Shown here one piece after another: positions 34,819 through 45,176 of a stretch of 64,000 bases of DNA; the first letter of the stretch is position 1, and every line of letters starts with the position of its first letter. Source of the DNA: Reticulitermes speratus. Lineage: Eukaryota; Arthropoda; Insecta; Blattodea; Rhinotermitidae. A model generated the notes under the pieces. That model was not told the DNA's origin. It did no database searches and saw nothing but the letters and a program-made list of their open reading frames with translations. The translations under genes and the position numbers were made by a program. The stretch lies in assembly GCA_021186555.1 (NCBI GenBank), contig JAJKFL010000005.1, positions 20,834,635 to 20,898,634 of the forward strand, written 5' to 3'.

Positions 34819-35005
34819 GGCACGCGGTGGCGTATTTGGTTGAGGCACTGCGCTATAAGCCGGAAGGTCGTGGGTTCGATTCCCGATTCCGACTCTTTCC
34901 CCAGTGGTAAAACAGCTGGGGTGTGAAGCTGGCCACATACCTCTATCTAGTGCCAAGATTGAGTCTGAGAGGAGCTATACCTCCACTCTTCTATGTCTTC
35001 TTGGC
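34819..35005 (+). mobile_element. tRNA-derived SINE, family B head with shortened body
   Basis: The best-preserved family B head of the window: CACGCGGTGGCGTATTTGGT, then TGAGGCACTGCGCTATAAGC, then B box GTGGGTTCGATTCCCG (34871-34886). It then jumps, compared with B1, over about 100 bases to a tail with CATACCTCTATCTAGTGCCA and GGAGCTATACCTCC, as in copy C1. It could be an internal deletion or a head-tail recombinant. No duplication was found. Confidence 0.65.
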
Positions 35006-35437
35006 GTATACTCGGAAAACTGCACTTTTAACTTTGAACCACTGAAACTAATAATCCAATCCGCCATCGAAACGTGCAGGCCTACAGTATATAATTTGTA
35101 CTCTTATCTTTGATCCGAGTAAAAAAAATTGCAGCGGTTGACTAAGGAGTACAGTGTTGTTTATTTCCCTCAGGTCAAATGTGGACGAGTCTTGCACACA
35201 AATTCGCACTCATTGTGCAGATCGGGCAAGATTCAAAACTTCCCCAGGACTTGGTATACATTACTGTAGTTCTAAGATCATATCATGCTGAGCACAATCC
35301 ATTTAAGAGTGCCAATTTCATGTTACTCTACCGACGAGCTCAATAATTTTAAAGAACTTCCAGAAAATAAAGACAAAGGAATTGAAGTATGAAGTTTCTT
35401 TGTATGGACGAAAGTAACCAACATTTGCAGTACTCCT
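35006..35437. other. No gene recognised
   Basis: Nothing seen before the minisatellite. Confidence 0.4.
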
Positions 35438-35679
35438 CAAATCCTCCTACACTTACACTCAAATCCTTCTACACTCACACTCAAATCCTCCTACACTCAC
35501 ACTCAAATCCTCCTACACTCACACTCAAATTCTCCTACATTCACACTCAAATCCTCCTACACTCACACTCAAATCCTCCTACACTCACACTCAAATCCTC
35601 CTGCACTCACACTCAAATCCTCCTACACTCACATTCAAATCCTCCTACACTCACACTCAAATCCTCCTACACTCACATT
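35438..35679. repeat. 22-bp minisatellite, eleven units
   Basis: Unit CAAATCCTCCTACACTCACA plus CT repeats eleven times with a few substitutions. Because 22 is not a multiple of three, the plus-strand frame of about 100 codons cycles through three translations of the same unit (SNPPTLTL, TQILLHSH and KSFYTHT type); it is not a gene. Confidence 0.92.
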
Positions 35680-35796
35680 TCGAAAACATGAACAACAACT
35701 AACTACTTAAGCACTTACAAAAATTTTGGAATGTTTGGCCATACAACGGTATTAGGTTACATAAGATATGTACAGTGTTATGTATATATATTTCTA

Positions 35797-35928
35797 TTAA
35801 ACATGTTTGAGCATGTCTTGTAATGGCTCCGGATTGGAAGGAGCTAGCTGTGTTTGTTGATACTGTGCAAGAGTTGTTTGTATAAGTGTGTGGGACAGTG
35901 CGAGCAGCAACACGGGTACCATTAACAT
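35797..35928 (-). CDS. Possible small secreted peptide or terminal exon
   Basis: From ATG at 35928 (minus) the frame gives a 43-residue peptide. Residues 1-21 (MLMVPVLLLALSHTLIQTTL then A) look like a signal peptide with a plausible cleavage before QYQQTQLAPSNPEPLQ, ending DMLKHV and a stop. The frame is open farther upstream (to 36063) through a likely acceptor, GCAAGAAGACAG, at about 35953-35964, so it might instead be a last exon of a membrane protein. There is no AATAAA shortly downstream and no homologue that I recognise. Chance cannot be excluded. Confidence 0.2.
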   Translation of the reverse strand: MLMVPVLLLALSHTLIQTTLAQYQQTQLAPSNPEPLQDMLKHV

Positions 35929-36065
35929 CGCCAACCCCACACCTCTTATCTGTCTTCTTGCATATAATAGTACACACAGAGCATGGCTGCAGATAAGACC
36001 AGGCGTCTTGCTCCACGCACATAAAATGACCCAGCTTTTTGTTTCCTTCTTGTTACCAAACATGT

Positions 36066-36221
36066 GAGATTTCCTTCATATTTCCTCCCTGTTTCTCTTT
36101 CCGCCTTCCTGCACTTTCGTTATTCCTTGCTTTCTACTATTCAGTCCTCTCTACTTTTCTTTACATCAGCCTACGTTTCTGTTTTCCTTATTCTTTTCCT
36201 GACTTCTTTTATTCCTTATAA
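36066..36221. repeat. Pyrimidine-rich (C/T) tract
   Basis: About 155 bases of TTCC, TTTCT and CCTTC words with few purines. The plus-strand Phe/Ser/Leu frame here is compositional. Confidence 0.7.
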
Positions 36222-36226
36222 CTGAC

Positions 36227-36445
36227 ACCATGGAGCAGAGTCCTTCCTGAGAAGCTAACAGGCCCTCAGCTAGTCAAGAAATTCCCCGCATTGTATGGAA
36301 CCCGAAAGTACATTGCCGCATTCACAAGAGCCTGCCACCGGTCCCTATCCTGAGCCAGATCAATCCAGTCCGTACACTCCCATCCCACTTCATGAAGGTC
36401 AATTTTAATATTATTGTCCCATCTACGCCTAGGTCTTCCAAGTGG
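36227..36445 (-). pseudogene. LINE 3' end, truncated at both sides
   Basis: The minus strand reads [20 protein letters not shown], then [20 protein letters not shown], then [11 protein letters not shown]. These are the last codons of the same LINE family seen at 12186 and 55617. The 3' UTR (GAATTTCTTGACTAGCTGAG, GGACTCTGCTCCATGG) follows, but the TTAG tail is absent. Its 5' end abuts a different repeat fragment at 36515. Confidence 0.8.
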
Positions 36446-36514
36446 TAAAAAAAGTCCTTTTTCCACTGCTTGTGTTGTGCCAAAGGATCAGTCCAAGTCC
36501 GTGGCCTTGAGAAA

Positions 36515-36690
36515 TGTTTCGTAACATGGTAAGTTTTTACGGCGAAGATTTGTTAGCACCTCGCCCAACCCAAGCTGGAGGACCACCATTTGTCGGCTAT
36601 CCGCGACTGCTTATTCAATATATTCGCAGCTACCCTTCCTATCTAGAGGCCGTTTTTTCCATCCGTAACCTGAGGTCTAGAAACTTTAAA
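36515..36690 (+). pseudogene. Repeat-derived coding fragment (APRPT/KLEDH type), frameshifted
   Basis: One frame gives MVSFYGEDLLAPRPTQ. The next frame continues QPKLEDHHLSAIRDCLFNIF and AATLPI, then a stop. The first frame resumes with FSIRNLRSR. The combined pattern is one I recall as recurring in predicted cockroach and termite proteins; the parent element is not known to me. At least one frameshift and one stop make the copy non-functional. Confidence 0.5.
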
Positions 36691-37312
36691 TTAAAAACAT
36701 ATGTAACTTACATGTGCTGATATCTAAACAAAAAACACGACTGACTATTAAGCTATTCAAATGAACTTACACGTAAACCTTCCAAGGCACCATATCGACA
36801 TCGGAATGCAGCACTCAAGGGCAGAGTAACGTCCGTTACGCGACCCAATTTCAGTGAAGATTTCTTAAACAAACTACGCAGAACATATTACGCATACAGT
36901 TTAAAGCCCATTGCACCGGCTCATTTTAAAGAGACGTCCCATTACTTGCCTTGACGGACTAAGGGGAACAATAAAACTTCAGGCGAGTCGCTCTACGAGT
37001 CGATAATGGAATCGGAAATACGAAGCAGGAACTCTACCTTCGGAACCTGTTCTTCCATCATAATCGCGCTATCGTAACGTTCTACACGTACATTACAAAA
37101 TAAAAGACTGAAAAATCAGGCAGACGCTGAAACGCTGAAGTAAGAGACCAGGCAAGTTTAACGACACCTATCAGCAGAACGGTTCGGGCAGCAAGTGACT
37201 GTTGATTGCTTGGTTAGATTGCGCACTGGGCAGTTATGCCCCGTCGACTTGATGTCTGTTCCAGTTTTGGACCGTTTTGTTACGCCACCGGTAACCTGTA
37301 GTACAGCCGTTA
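36691..37312. other. No gene recognised
   Basis: Nothing seen. Confidence 0.4.
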
Positions 37313-37500
37313 TGGTTCAGTCGGTATGGCCACTAGCTTAAGGGCTCGACAATCGAAGAATCGTACTTCAATTCCTGGCAACGGCAGGAGATCTTTCTGT
37401 TCTCCGAAGTGTCCAAATGGGCAGAGGTCCCCAACAGCCTCATATTCAACAGGTCCCGGAAGATATTAACCCGGAGGTAAAGCGTCTGTCTTTCTTAGGT
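37313..37500 (+). mobile_element. SINE, family C (decayed copy C2)
   Basis: An A box-like GGTATGGCCACTAGC and a B box-like ACTTCAATTCCTGG lie about 35 bases apart. The body, AGATCTTTCTGTTCTCCGAA then GTGTCCAAATGGGCAGAGGT, follows the order of copy C1 (AGATGTTTCTCTCCTCCAAA, CGTCCAGACCGGCCCTGG). The tail is lost. Ends approximate. Confidence 0.45.
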
Positions 37501-38780
37501 CTGGTACCGGAGTCAATTGTTAAACTCCGCATCCATTCCAACAGGTACCTTTCAGTTGCGCATAGCGATAACCTTACCTTTAGTTTACCTGTAATTTGTG
37601 ATCAGAACATGCTGCAGCGTTAAGACTAGGACCTACTCTGAGGTACCTGATGTGAATTTCGACTAACCTGTCGTCTGTCATGAGATATTTGCGAAATTTA
37701 CTCGTGCTCTGCGAACAAGTACGAACGTTGTACACTCAAGCAGACCACAATCACATCCTTCAGAATCTTTCTGTGCCTACCCACTTACGATCTTCTTCAC
37801 GCCACTTTTTTCATTTGCAAAAGACTCATTTGGAACAGTCTCATTAAATAACCTAACAGCCAATAAAGAATATGCAATAAATTAACACTAAAAGTCATTA
37901 ACAAACTTTGACTTTTGTTGCTGTTTTTCATGGATGAAGTTATTTTTGTTAGGACATGTTGTCGGGCTTTGTATACACCGCTGTGAGAACTTAATAAAAG
38001 TTATACATATTAAATTCCCAGTAGAGTAACAGTTTTGCCTTTGATGATAAATTCACTCTTAAAATATGTCTGCTTTTGAAAGATACAACACAGATGTAGC
38101 AGAATATATATTTAAGATATGGGGCTAACTCGGTGGAAGTTCGAAGTATCACTTTGAGGTATTAAAATTTAATTACCTTTAACAAAATTGCAACAAATAT
38201 CTACAAATTAAAAGTTTTTCGTAAAAGTTTCATTAGAATTCTAGTTAATATAATTTGAAGTTTTTAAATTAGAAATATGTCATTGAGTGTTACAGAATTT
38301 CATAGAAATGAGCGCAGTTAGGCTAATTGAGTGACGTGGAGTCTCTTGGACCATGATTTGCCCGAAGGAGCCGGTCATATCATCTAGAAAGCATTCCTTT
38401 CCCTCGTATGCCTTTTATGTCAGTCACAAGATATTACATTTATTGGCTCCGTTATGCGCCCCATAACAATTTTATCATCAGTGAAAGGGACTCGCCGTTG
38501 TGAGAAAAGTCCTTTTCCTATTTCTATTGAAAAGCTCTTCATGCAGAACAACAAGCAAAAAAGAACATGAACCACGAAACTCAAAGAGCAATTATTTATT
38601 ACAGCATCGATGGAAATATAATGCATGCAACTATCTTACACCTTTTCTGAGAAGCTAAAGTGAATGAAACGTGATTTACCTACATTTCAGTCCTATTTCA
38701 AGTCGTGCGTAAAACAATTCAGACAAGTTTAATTTTGCGGGGTTTGAGATTCTCACATGAGTGAACTTGAGGATTAAAGT
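37501..38780. other. No gene recognised
   Basis: No repeat or exon signal seen. Confidence 0.4.
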
Positions 38781-38898
38781 CTTTTGGGATGTGACCCTGT
38801 GTCATTGGGTGAATGGTTCCTGGCGTTTCTAAGGCACTGTGTTTCTCCAAAACGTCGGGAACCACTAACATAACGACACATCGTCATATTCCAAAAAG
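38781..38898. mobile_element. Short foldback element 1
   Basis: Outer arms CTTTTGGGATGTGACCCTG and on (38781-38803) pair with 38875-38898, and inner arms TGGTTCCTGGCGTTT (38814-38828) pair with 38849-38864. The whole is one long imperfect hairpin. The inner right arm contains CTCCAAAACGTCGGG, the CTCC-GAAA-CGTC block of the hammerhead-like repeats with the G lost. The outer arm matches the CTGGGATATGACGCCGTGT arms at 50364 and 42789. Confidence 0.6.
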
Positions 38899-39133
38899 CC
38901 CGAGCCCTCAATTTTAATTCTTGTTTCGGAACAAAATGACCAAACATTTGTTCCTCTCATTTAAGTGTGACCGTTCAGGTCGTCTCTAAATAACCCCATG
39001 GCGTAGACGTGTTCCTGAAAAGTTGATAGTTGCTCACCTAGTCTAGATACTTCCCACCTTTTGTGGAAATCGAAGGATAATTACCGTGGGTCTAACCTGA
39101 CCATACGCAAGACATTAGTGTGGATATAAGCAT

Positions 39134-39352
39134 TTTTTCCTATGGCTCGACAGCCCCTTGGGGGCCTAGGTCGCCTCATTTTTCGAGGCTTCACGATCAC
39201 ACTCAGACACACCACACTCGGTAGGGCTCCTCTGGACGGGTGATCAGCCCGACCTAGAGACCTCTACCTGACAACACACAACACTCACAAGAGACAGACA
39301 TCAATGCCCCCCGATGGGATTCGAACCCACAATCCTAGTAAGCGAGCGGCCG
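39134..39352 (-). mobile_element. tRNA-Leu-like SINE, family A (copy A5), 5'-truncated
   Basis: The element ends at AGCGAGCGGCCG and lacks the first 40 or so bases (A box and GGTCTAAGGCG). The perfect 12-bp duplication GGATATAAGCAT nevertheless flanks it (39122-39133 and 39353-39364). The truncation therefore happened during insertion, as with LINE-type target-primed reverse transcription. Confidence 0.9.
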
Positions 39353-39364
39353 GGATATAAGCAT

Positions 39365-40142
39365 AATACAACGTATTAATAAATAAACATATTAATACAA
39401 TTGATTAAAAATTGTGTTGAATAAGTATTGTATGGAAATGTGTACCACATTCAGCTGGTTCAGAATAGGGCTCAGAGAAGAGATCTTGTCGAAACAGTAA
39501 TCAACTTCCATATTTCATAAGAGGTGACAAATTTCTTTACTGCATGAGCAAACGTCAGCTTCTAAATACGGCATTTGTTTTGTATAGTTAGAGAAGAAAG
39601 TGTGATTGGTCAGAAGTTGAAGCCGAGATTGTAAGGTTTTGAAATCTGTCCTTTCTATCAGAGAGAAAATCACTTGTGAAACACCGTGTAACGACGGGGG
39701 TGGAAGAACAGCAAGCACAGGTAGAGTCTTTAGCCCCACCCCCTTTTCGATTATAAGTTTGTGTCGAACAAGCAGATTGGCCGATTTGTTACAGTTCTTC
39801 CTCGGTTTCAGTAGCAACATGTTGCTGTGTTTCTAATTTCTGTACGCTTGTGTTTGACTTAGCTGTATTAAGATTCAGTGTACGTGGTGTGTAATGTTTC
39901 CTGATGTTAAAATTTATTAGCACAAGGAATATTACGAAGAGATATTACCTAAGAAGTAAACAACCGGATACTACAGCCAGGGGTCTCCACACTACAAAAC
40001 CTGGAATTGGTTGAGAGACATGTTTGAGACAGATTTTATGTAATAACATAACTGCATTTTAAGGTACGTATTTTAAACCGTAAAATCAGTGACTACGACA
40101 TTTACTTTTCAGAGACACGATATACGCTGCAGATGTACGCTG
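39365..40142. other. No gene recognised
   Basis: GATCTTGTCGAAACAG near 39482 may be a worn hammerhead-like 3' half. The 101-codon minus frame at 39515-39820 has no domain. Confidence 0.35.
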
Positions 40143-40187
40143 ACTCCCTGATGATGGCTGAAATAGTCAGCCGAAATATGTAGGAGT
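40143..40187 (+). ncRNA. Hammerhead ribozyme-like motif, small dimer-type
   Basis: Stem I is ACTCC (40143-40147) with GGAGT (40183-40187). Core CTGATGA is at 40148-40154, followed by one extra T (40155). Stem II is GGCTGA (40156-40161), loop AATAG, TCAGCC (40167-40172). GAAA is at 40173-40176, then TATGTA, giving a GUA triplet and a near-palindromic AUAUGU for an intermolecular stem III. All conserved core residues of the hammerhead are present. The same layout, extra T included, is found at 23478, although the two copies differ in stem sequences. That covariation supports selection on RNA structure in the parent element. Confidence 0.6.
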
Positions 40188-40744
40188 GTAAAAATAAATT
40201 TATTGTGCAGTAGTTGGTGGTAAAATCTTACATATACAGTCTTTCCCAGTTAAGTTTGTTCATGGAAAACTTTCTCACTCTTAATATTTTGCGGATCCCA
40301 CATTACAATTCTGACATACGAAGTTACGTACGTAAAATCTATATTACAAATAAGTAAATATAACAAAATGTTCATGTGAAGAACATGAGACAACATTATT
40401 TAATTCCACTCATTTACAAATGAGGACACATTAATGTGCATGAAAAATGAAGCCTAAAGACTGATGTTCATCCTATTTGCAATTTGAAATGCGAACTGAT
40501 TTCCTTTTTACTTAACACATCTTTTTATATGTCTTGCTAGTAGAAAGTTGAATTCTCAAATATGGTGCCGCATTTAGTCTGTTAATTTATTTTGTGTTTG
40601 TTGATGCCTCATTTTCGAATACATTATACATTTCAAGGTATACTTGTCAGCTTTAAGTTTTTAAATTCAAGGAATCACGTGACTGTACGGCAGTAAAATA
40701 TTCACGTGTACGAGGATTTACTGTGATGTGTATGAAACTGCTAT
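40188..40744. other. No gene recognised
   Basis: AT-rich, nothing seen. Confidence 0.4.
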
Positions 40745-41000
40745 TGTGAAAAACACTACTGCCTGCTGACCTGCGTGTATTTGTCTCCGCTCTCTGAAAA
40801 ATTTGGCCCTGCCATGACTTGCCATTCTCTCACCAAGAAATACCGGGTTCAGTCCCAGGCCATATCCTTGAGGTTTGTGGCGGAACAAGTGGCATCGGGA
40901 ACGGGTTTTCTCCAAGTATTTCTGTGTTCCTCTCTTAGTATTTCGACCCTTATCACCGACACGACATATGTTAGTATTTTACAGCGTCGTTAAATAAAAC
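40745..41000 (+). mobile_element. SINE, family D (copy D2)
   Basis: B box-like GGGTTCAGTCCC (40846-40857), body GGGTTTTCTCCAAGTATTTC, and end ACAGCGTCGTTAAATAA (40980-40996), which matches copy D1. The 5' end is approximate and no duplication was found. Confidence 0.55.
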
Positions 41001-42419
41001 ATCATTCTGAATATGCTGCTATTGTGGTATCGGAGCAATAACTGTCTGGCGGGCAACTCTTGGCATTATAAGAGATCTGTTTCGAAGCAAAAAGGAAACT
41101 CATTTGCAAAATATGGCTGTTTTGTGTATTCTAGTATTACAACTATCCGAAAATATTTGAACGAATGAACACTGTCAAAAATTAGAAACCGTTTTCAGTT
41201 AAGTTTATAATAAGAGTATATACACTTGCAATTTTTATATTTAAATGGAATTTTGTTACGGGACCCGTATTTTCACTTCGCGGAACCCTGGGGTTCCGCG
41301 GACCAGCGTCTGGGAAACAAAATTCTAAATCGTATATAGCAATTTGTCAAGATATTTTAACTCTATATATTATCTTTTTTACTTTTGACATTAAATTGTA
41401 ATTTTTGAACATTATAAGTCCCTTGCAAAATATTTTCATTACAATACCTAATCTGCTGAGAGAATATGATACACGTTTTCTCCTATGTCACTTCCAACCG
41501 ATTACAGAGAGCTGTTCAAAACACTGCAAATGAAGACACGAATTATACAGGGTGAGGCAAATGTCCCAGTGCAAAAATGGCGCTGTACTCTTTTGGAAGT
41601 AGGTTGGTCCCTGACATGAAACAATTTAGGTGGCATATGTGACCTTAGTCACATGCACTTGGGGGTCGCTTCCAACATTTTTTGTAGCAGTAAGTACTGT
41701 ACATTCACTGAGCCTTTATCTTTAACCTATATCCTACCACTGACAGGTGCACAGGGATATTTCGCTCACTCTGTATTATCCCCCAGCCGGTTTATTCAGA
41801 CGGCATCAGTATGGCTTGAAGGCCGCAGTATTTGGATAAATGTCAAACTTTGGTCTTTCGGATTCATGTAATAATTATCCAGAAAATAAACGTCCAAAAG
41901 TGTCATGAGATGATCATATGCCCTCAGAGACGTTACACCCTCTTCTGTACATATGAAATGGAAATTGCTGTGGCTCCTGGCCTTTTACGACTCTATTAGG
42001 GAGGGCCTACATTATGTCGGCACAGTGCCTAATACTCACAGTAACCATTTATAGGGTTCATAAAATTCTGTGGGCTTCTGTATGGCATTATGCTAAATGT
42101 CAAAACGCTGGCGATTTGTGGGTACTTCTTTTTCAATCCCACCTGTAAAATCATATGTCGGCAGCATGGTGTCATGATTTTCCTCAGACATTCGATATGA
42201 TTATCGGTTTCTTACATTGAAACTCGCCACAACCAATTCGCCATCTTTATTACAGTTAACAAAATCTAAACAACTATACACCAACTTCCTTTTCACCATC
42301 CATAAATTTTATTATCTTCTTACCTATTCCACAAGTAACTCTTATGTACCATCTACTTTAATAGGCAAAACTTTGCATATTGTAATGCATTCACAATAAA
42401 GAGCGACATATTTCTAAGC
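41001..42419. other. No gene; hairpin and one transposon-like end
   Basis: CGCGGAACC and GGTTCCGCG (41279-41301) form a 9-bp hairpin with a CCTGG-type loop, next to GTCTGGGAAAC, a combination seen at ends of hAT-type elements. ATACAGGGTGAGGCAAATG at 41547 looks like the end of another TIR element, with no partner seen. Confidence 0.35.
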
Positions 42420-42433
42420 GGCATCCGCTGATT

Positions 42434-42690
42434 TTTTTCATGTTTCGACAGCCCCTAGATGGCTTAATCTTCGTCGTTGTTGATATTCCGAGATCACATT
42501 CAATTAAGACACACCACACGCGATAAGACTCCTCCGGAGGAGCGATCGGCCCGTCCCAGAGACTTCTACCCGATATAACACACAACAATCACAAGGGACA
42601 GACATCTATGCCCTGGCGGGATTCGAGCCCGAAATCCCAGCAATTGAAAGGCCGCAGGCCCACGCCTTAGACCACACGGCCACTGGGATC
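42434..42690 (-). mobile_element. tRNA-Leu-like SINE, family A (copy A6)
   Basis: Full length on the minus strand. The 14-bp perfect duplication GGCATCCGCTGATT is at 42420-42433 and 42691-42704. The B box is intact (rc GGGATTCGAGCCC, near 42619). It lies just before a copy of repeat R1. Confidence 0.9.
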
Positions 42691-42713
42691 GGCATCCGCT
42701 GATTAATCTTTCT

Positions 42714-42770
42714 AATACAGAGGCAATGTGTGTTCTGTGAGGTAGGAATTAAATTTTTAAATAATATTTA
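42714..42770 (+). repeat. Short dispersed repeat R1, copy 2
   Basis: GAGGCAATGTGTGTTCTGTG then AGGTAGGAATTAAATTTTTA, matching the copies near 8303, 52610 and 62168. Confidence 0.5.
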
Positions 42771-42774
42771 AACT

Positions 42775-42910
42775 TGAGATCTGCGCTCTTCTGGGATATT
42801 ACGCAGCGTCGTGTGTGACCTTTGAAGATGGGACCGATACGTTTTCCCGAAACGTCGGAAAACAATTACCACACGACGCCGCGTAATATCACAGAAGAGC
42901 GCAGATCTCA
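42775..42910. mobile_element. Foldback element 2, near-perfect arms around a hammerhead-like core
   Basis: Arms 42775-42815 and 42870-42910 are inverted copies over 41 bp with only two mismatches. In the 54-bp centre the plus strand reads TTGAAGA (42822-42828; only C3 of the hammerhead core is changed), T, GGGA (42830-42833), loop, TCCC (42845-42848), GAAACGTC (42849-42856), with CC/GG beginning a stem I. The arms carry GGGATATTACGC...GTCGTGTG, shared with other foldbacks. Arm identity this high suggests a recent or gene-converted insertion. Confidence 0.7.
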
Positions 42911-43340
42911 TCAACATCGCGGCGGAAGCCTGAAATCAATATTTAAACTTCATTATTAAAAGGTTCAAAGAAGTCTGAAAGTATGAGATATAAACTTAAT
43001 GACAGAAACAGGCATAATGCAGATATTTATAATACTCAGTTCTCCTTTCTAAATAATAGGCTAGATGCCTACTAAGCAGATTTGGACAGCCATAAAGTGT
43101 AGCTTTATTTTGGACCTATTCTCTTTGAATCTTGAACAGAAAATCTGTTACACTGAAATTCTAGTTGCTTTACTCAAGTCATTCCATTCAGATTTTCTGC
43201 ACAGTGTTTGCAGTGGGACAAGAATATCTCCTCCAAATCCTACACTACTTACCACTGATGGTAATCTCACTCAACGCTCTTTTACTTTGGCAGTACGAGG
43301 AGGTGGAACTAGCCATTTTTTACTAGGGCTTTGTTTAAAA
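42911..43340. other. No gene recognised
   Basis: The 100-codon frame at 43065-43367 has no domain. Confidence 0.35.
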
Positions 43341-43562
43341 GTTCGCTTCTCATTAGGGCTTGATTAAGACATTTATGGGCCCAAGACAAAGTAAATTTGT
43401 GGGCCCTAACTACGCGTAGTCTGCAATTCACAGTGCAGGTAGAGCAGTGTAAGAACTTGACTCAAAATGTGGAATCCAGCCAGGTTTTTCGCGCCCCCCC
43501 CCCCCCCAGAATAATGGATCTCCATTCAGCCGCATGGATTGCGATAGCCTTAACCTGGCCCT
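43341..43562. mobile_element. Possible non-autonomous TIR element
   Basis: The left end TAGGGCTTGATTAAGAC and the inverted right end CAGGGCCAGGTTAAGGC agree in about 12 of 17 bases. The inside has GGGCCC blocks and a long C run (about 43493-43508). No ORF. hAT-like by the CAGGG(C/G) ends, but the duplication is unclear. Confidence 0.35.
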
Positions 43563-44584
43563 GACTTCCATCCGGAATTTGTTGAATCAAGACCAAATTT
43601 GGGACAGAAAATTTTAAAACAAATATAATTCCAAAAGAATTAACGAACGCCCAGGCCTCGGTTCGAGTTCATTCACATTGATAAACTACAGTGACGTGTT
43701 CTTAAATGCAATAATATTTCTCTTCGTGTAGCGGATACTTGCTTCTATCTGGTACCTGGAAAAAGTGTCGCTCTTGATATTATTTTCACAGTGCATGTTT
43801 ATTAACACTAGTAAACAGTTTAGTTTACGTTAGTAGTTTTTTTTTAAAACTATTAATGTTTTAATAGGAAGTGCATGTGTTGGTATAGTGTTTACTAGTG
43901 TCGCTCTTGAATTTAACTACTTCAGCTTCTGAACCCCCGAGTGTAACCGACGTCCTTATTTTAGTGAAAAAGAAATAGGAGTAAATCCGAGAAAAGATTG
44001 TTCATGTAGAAGCTTCATAAGAATTTACAGCATGGAAGGCAAATAAAAGATGGAATGTTAGAAGGTCGGAAATTTTTTTCTGTTTTCTTAATTCGGCTAT
44101 ATAGTACACGGTCTGGTGAGCGGTATGGAGTATGGCCGACAGCTGCAGATTGCTCAACTGTCATCAACAGCCAAACGGCGGAGACATCATTGAGTTCTTC
44201 AAGTGCTTTCAAACTATTTTTTGTTGGTTTCATTCAAGAACGTACCTTTTTACAACGAGGCCAATGGCTCTGTTTCAGATGACTAATATGAAATATGAAT
44301 AGGGCTGGATTAGAAAGGAGGCGTGTGTAGTTTATCGTAAGCATTGTGCTAGGAACAGCTTCTCGGCAACAAAGAAATTTTGTGACAAATTGTCACTTGT
44401 CTTGAACACTTGATGTATACTTTTATAGTCTTGCTAAGTCATATGCCTACAATGTTCTTTGTTAATTGAATGATACTTGTTTATTTAGCGATGCTTCAAA
44501 TACTGTATACGTTACACACGCCTCTTTTTTGATGTAGTAGGAAGTATATGGAAGAAAGTTGTCGTAAATTGCTGTAAGATTCAG
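43563..44584. other. No gene recognised
   Basis: Overlapping frames on both strands at 44015-44282 have no known domain. Confidence 0.4.
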
Positions 44585-44645
44585 GATGGCCTGGATTTGA
44601 ACCCGGGACATCCAGAATGCTAATGTGCTGACCGCTGCATTCGGT
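44585..44645 (-). mobile_element. tRNA-like SINE head remnant
   Basis: The minus strand reads GCGGTCAGCACATTAGCATT, then CTGGATGTCCCGGGTTCAAA and TCCAGG, with an exact B box GGGTTCAAATCC (rc 44593-44604). The body of the SINE cannot be traced. A true tRNA is unlikely because the acceptor ends do not pair. Confidence 0.45.
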
Positions 44646-45176
44646 ATATTTTCTAGTACAAGACGCAATACTGTCATGGTGGGTGTTATGAAAATTGGCG
44701 ATGAAATTATCTGCATTGCAGAGCCCAGTATATTAATCACACCGTTATGTCACTGTCTTTGTAACCTCTTTTGTGCAGCAGCGATGCGCCAGTTATGGCG
44801 GTATGAACTAATTTATGAGACATTTTACAAGACCTATTCTGTTCCTAACACTTTATATGGATAGGTAGAACTAAAAGGGAGATGGTGCAAACTCGCAGTT
44901 TCAATGAATGCGTTCCGCATATGTGTAAAAACAAAACGTAATTATTCCGTAACTGGTGTTATCTGACATTTCGGTTACCGAGTGTGTCCTACCTCTTCCT
45001 TTAACTGGAAAACTGGAAGCTGTACTAATCTTGCACTCGAATCACCACGTTTGAATAAACGGAGAAAGAGGTATTGATATTCCTTGCGAGCTTCGTCTGT
45101 CGAAGGGATATAGCAAAGATTTGTAGCAAATTCTCCAACCAAATTTATGTGGCAGTACGTTATGACTTTGCTGGAA
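44646..45176. other. No gene recognised
   Basis: Nothing seen. Confidence 0.4.

Noticed and set aside
35389..35691. 100-codon Pro/Thr/Leu/His repeat protein
   Set aside because: It is the 22-bp minisatellite cycling through three frames.
41547..41600. A complete TIR transposon starting at ACAGGGTGAGGCAAATG
   Set aside because: No matching inverted end was found downstream within a plausible distance.
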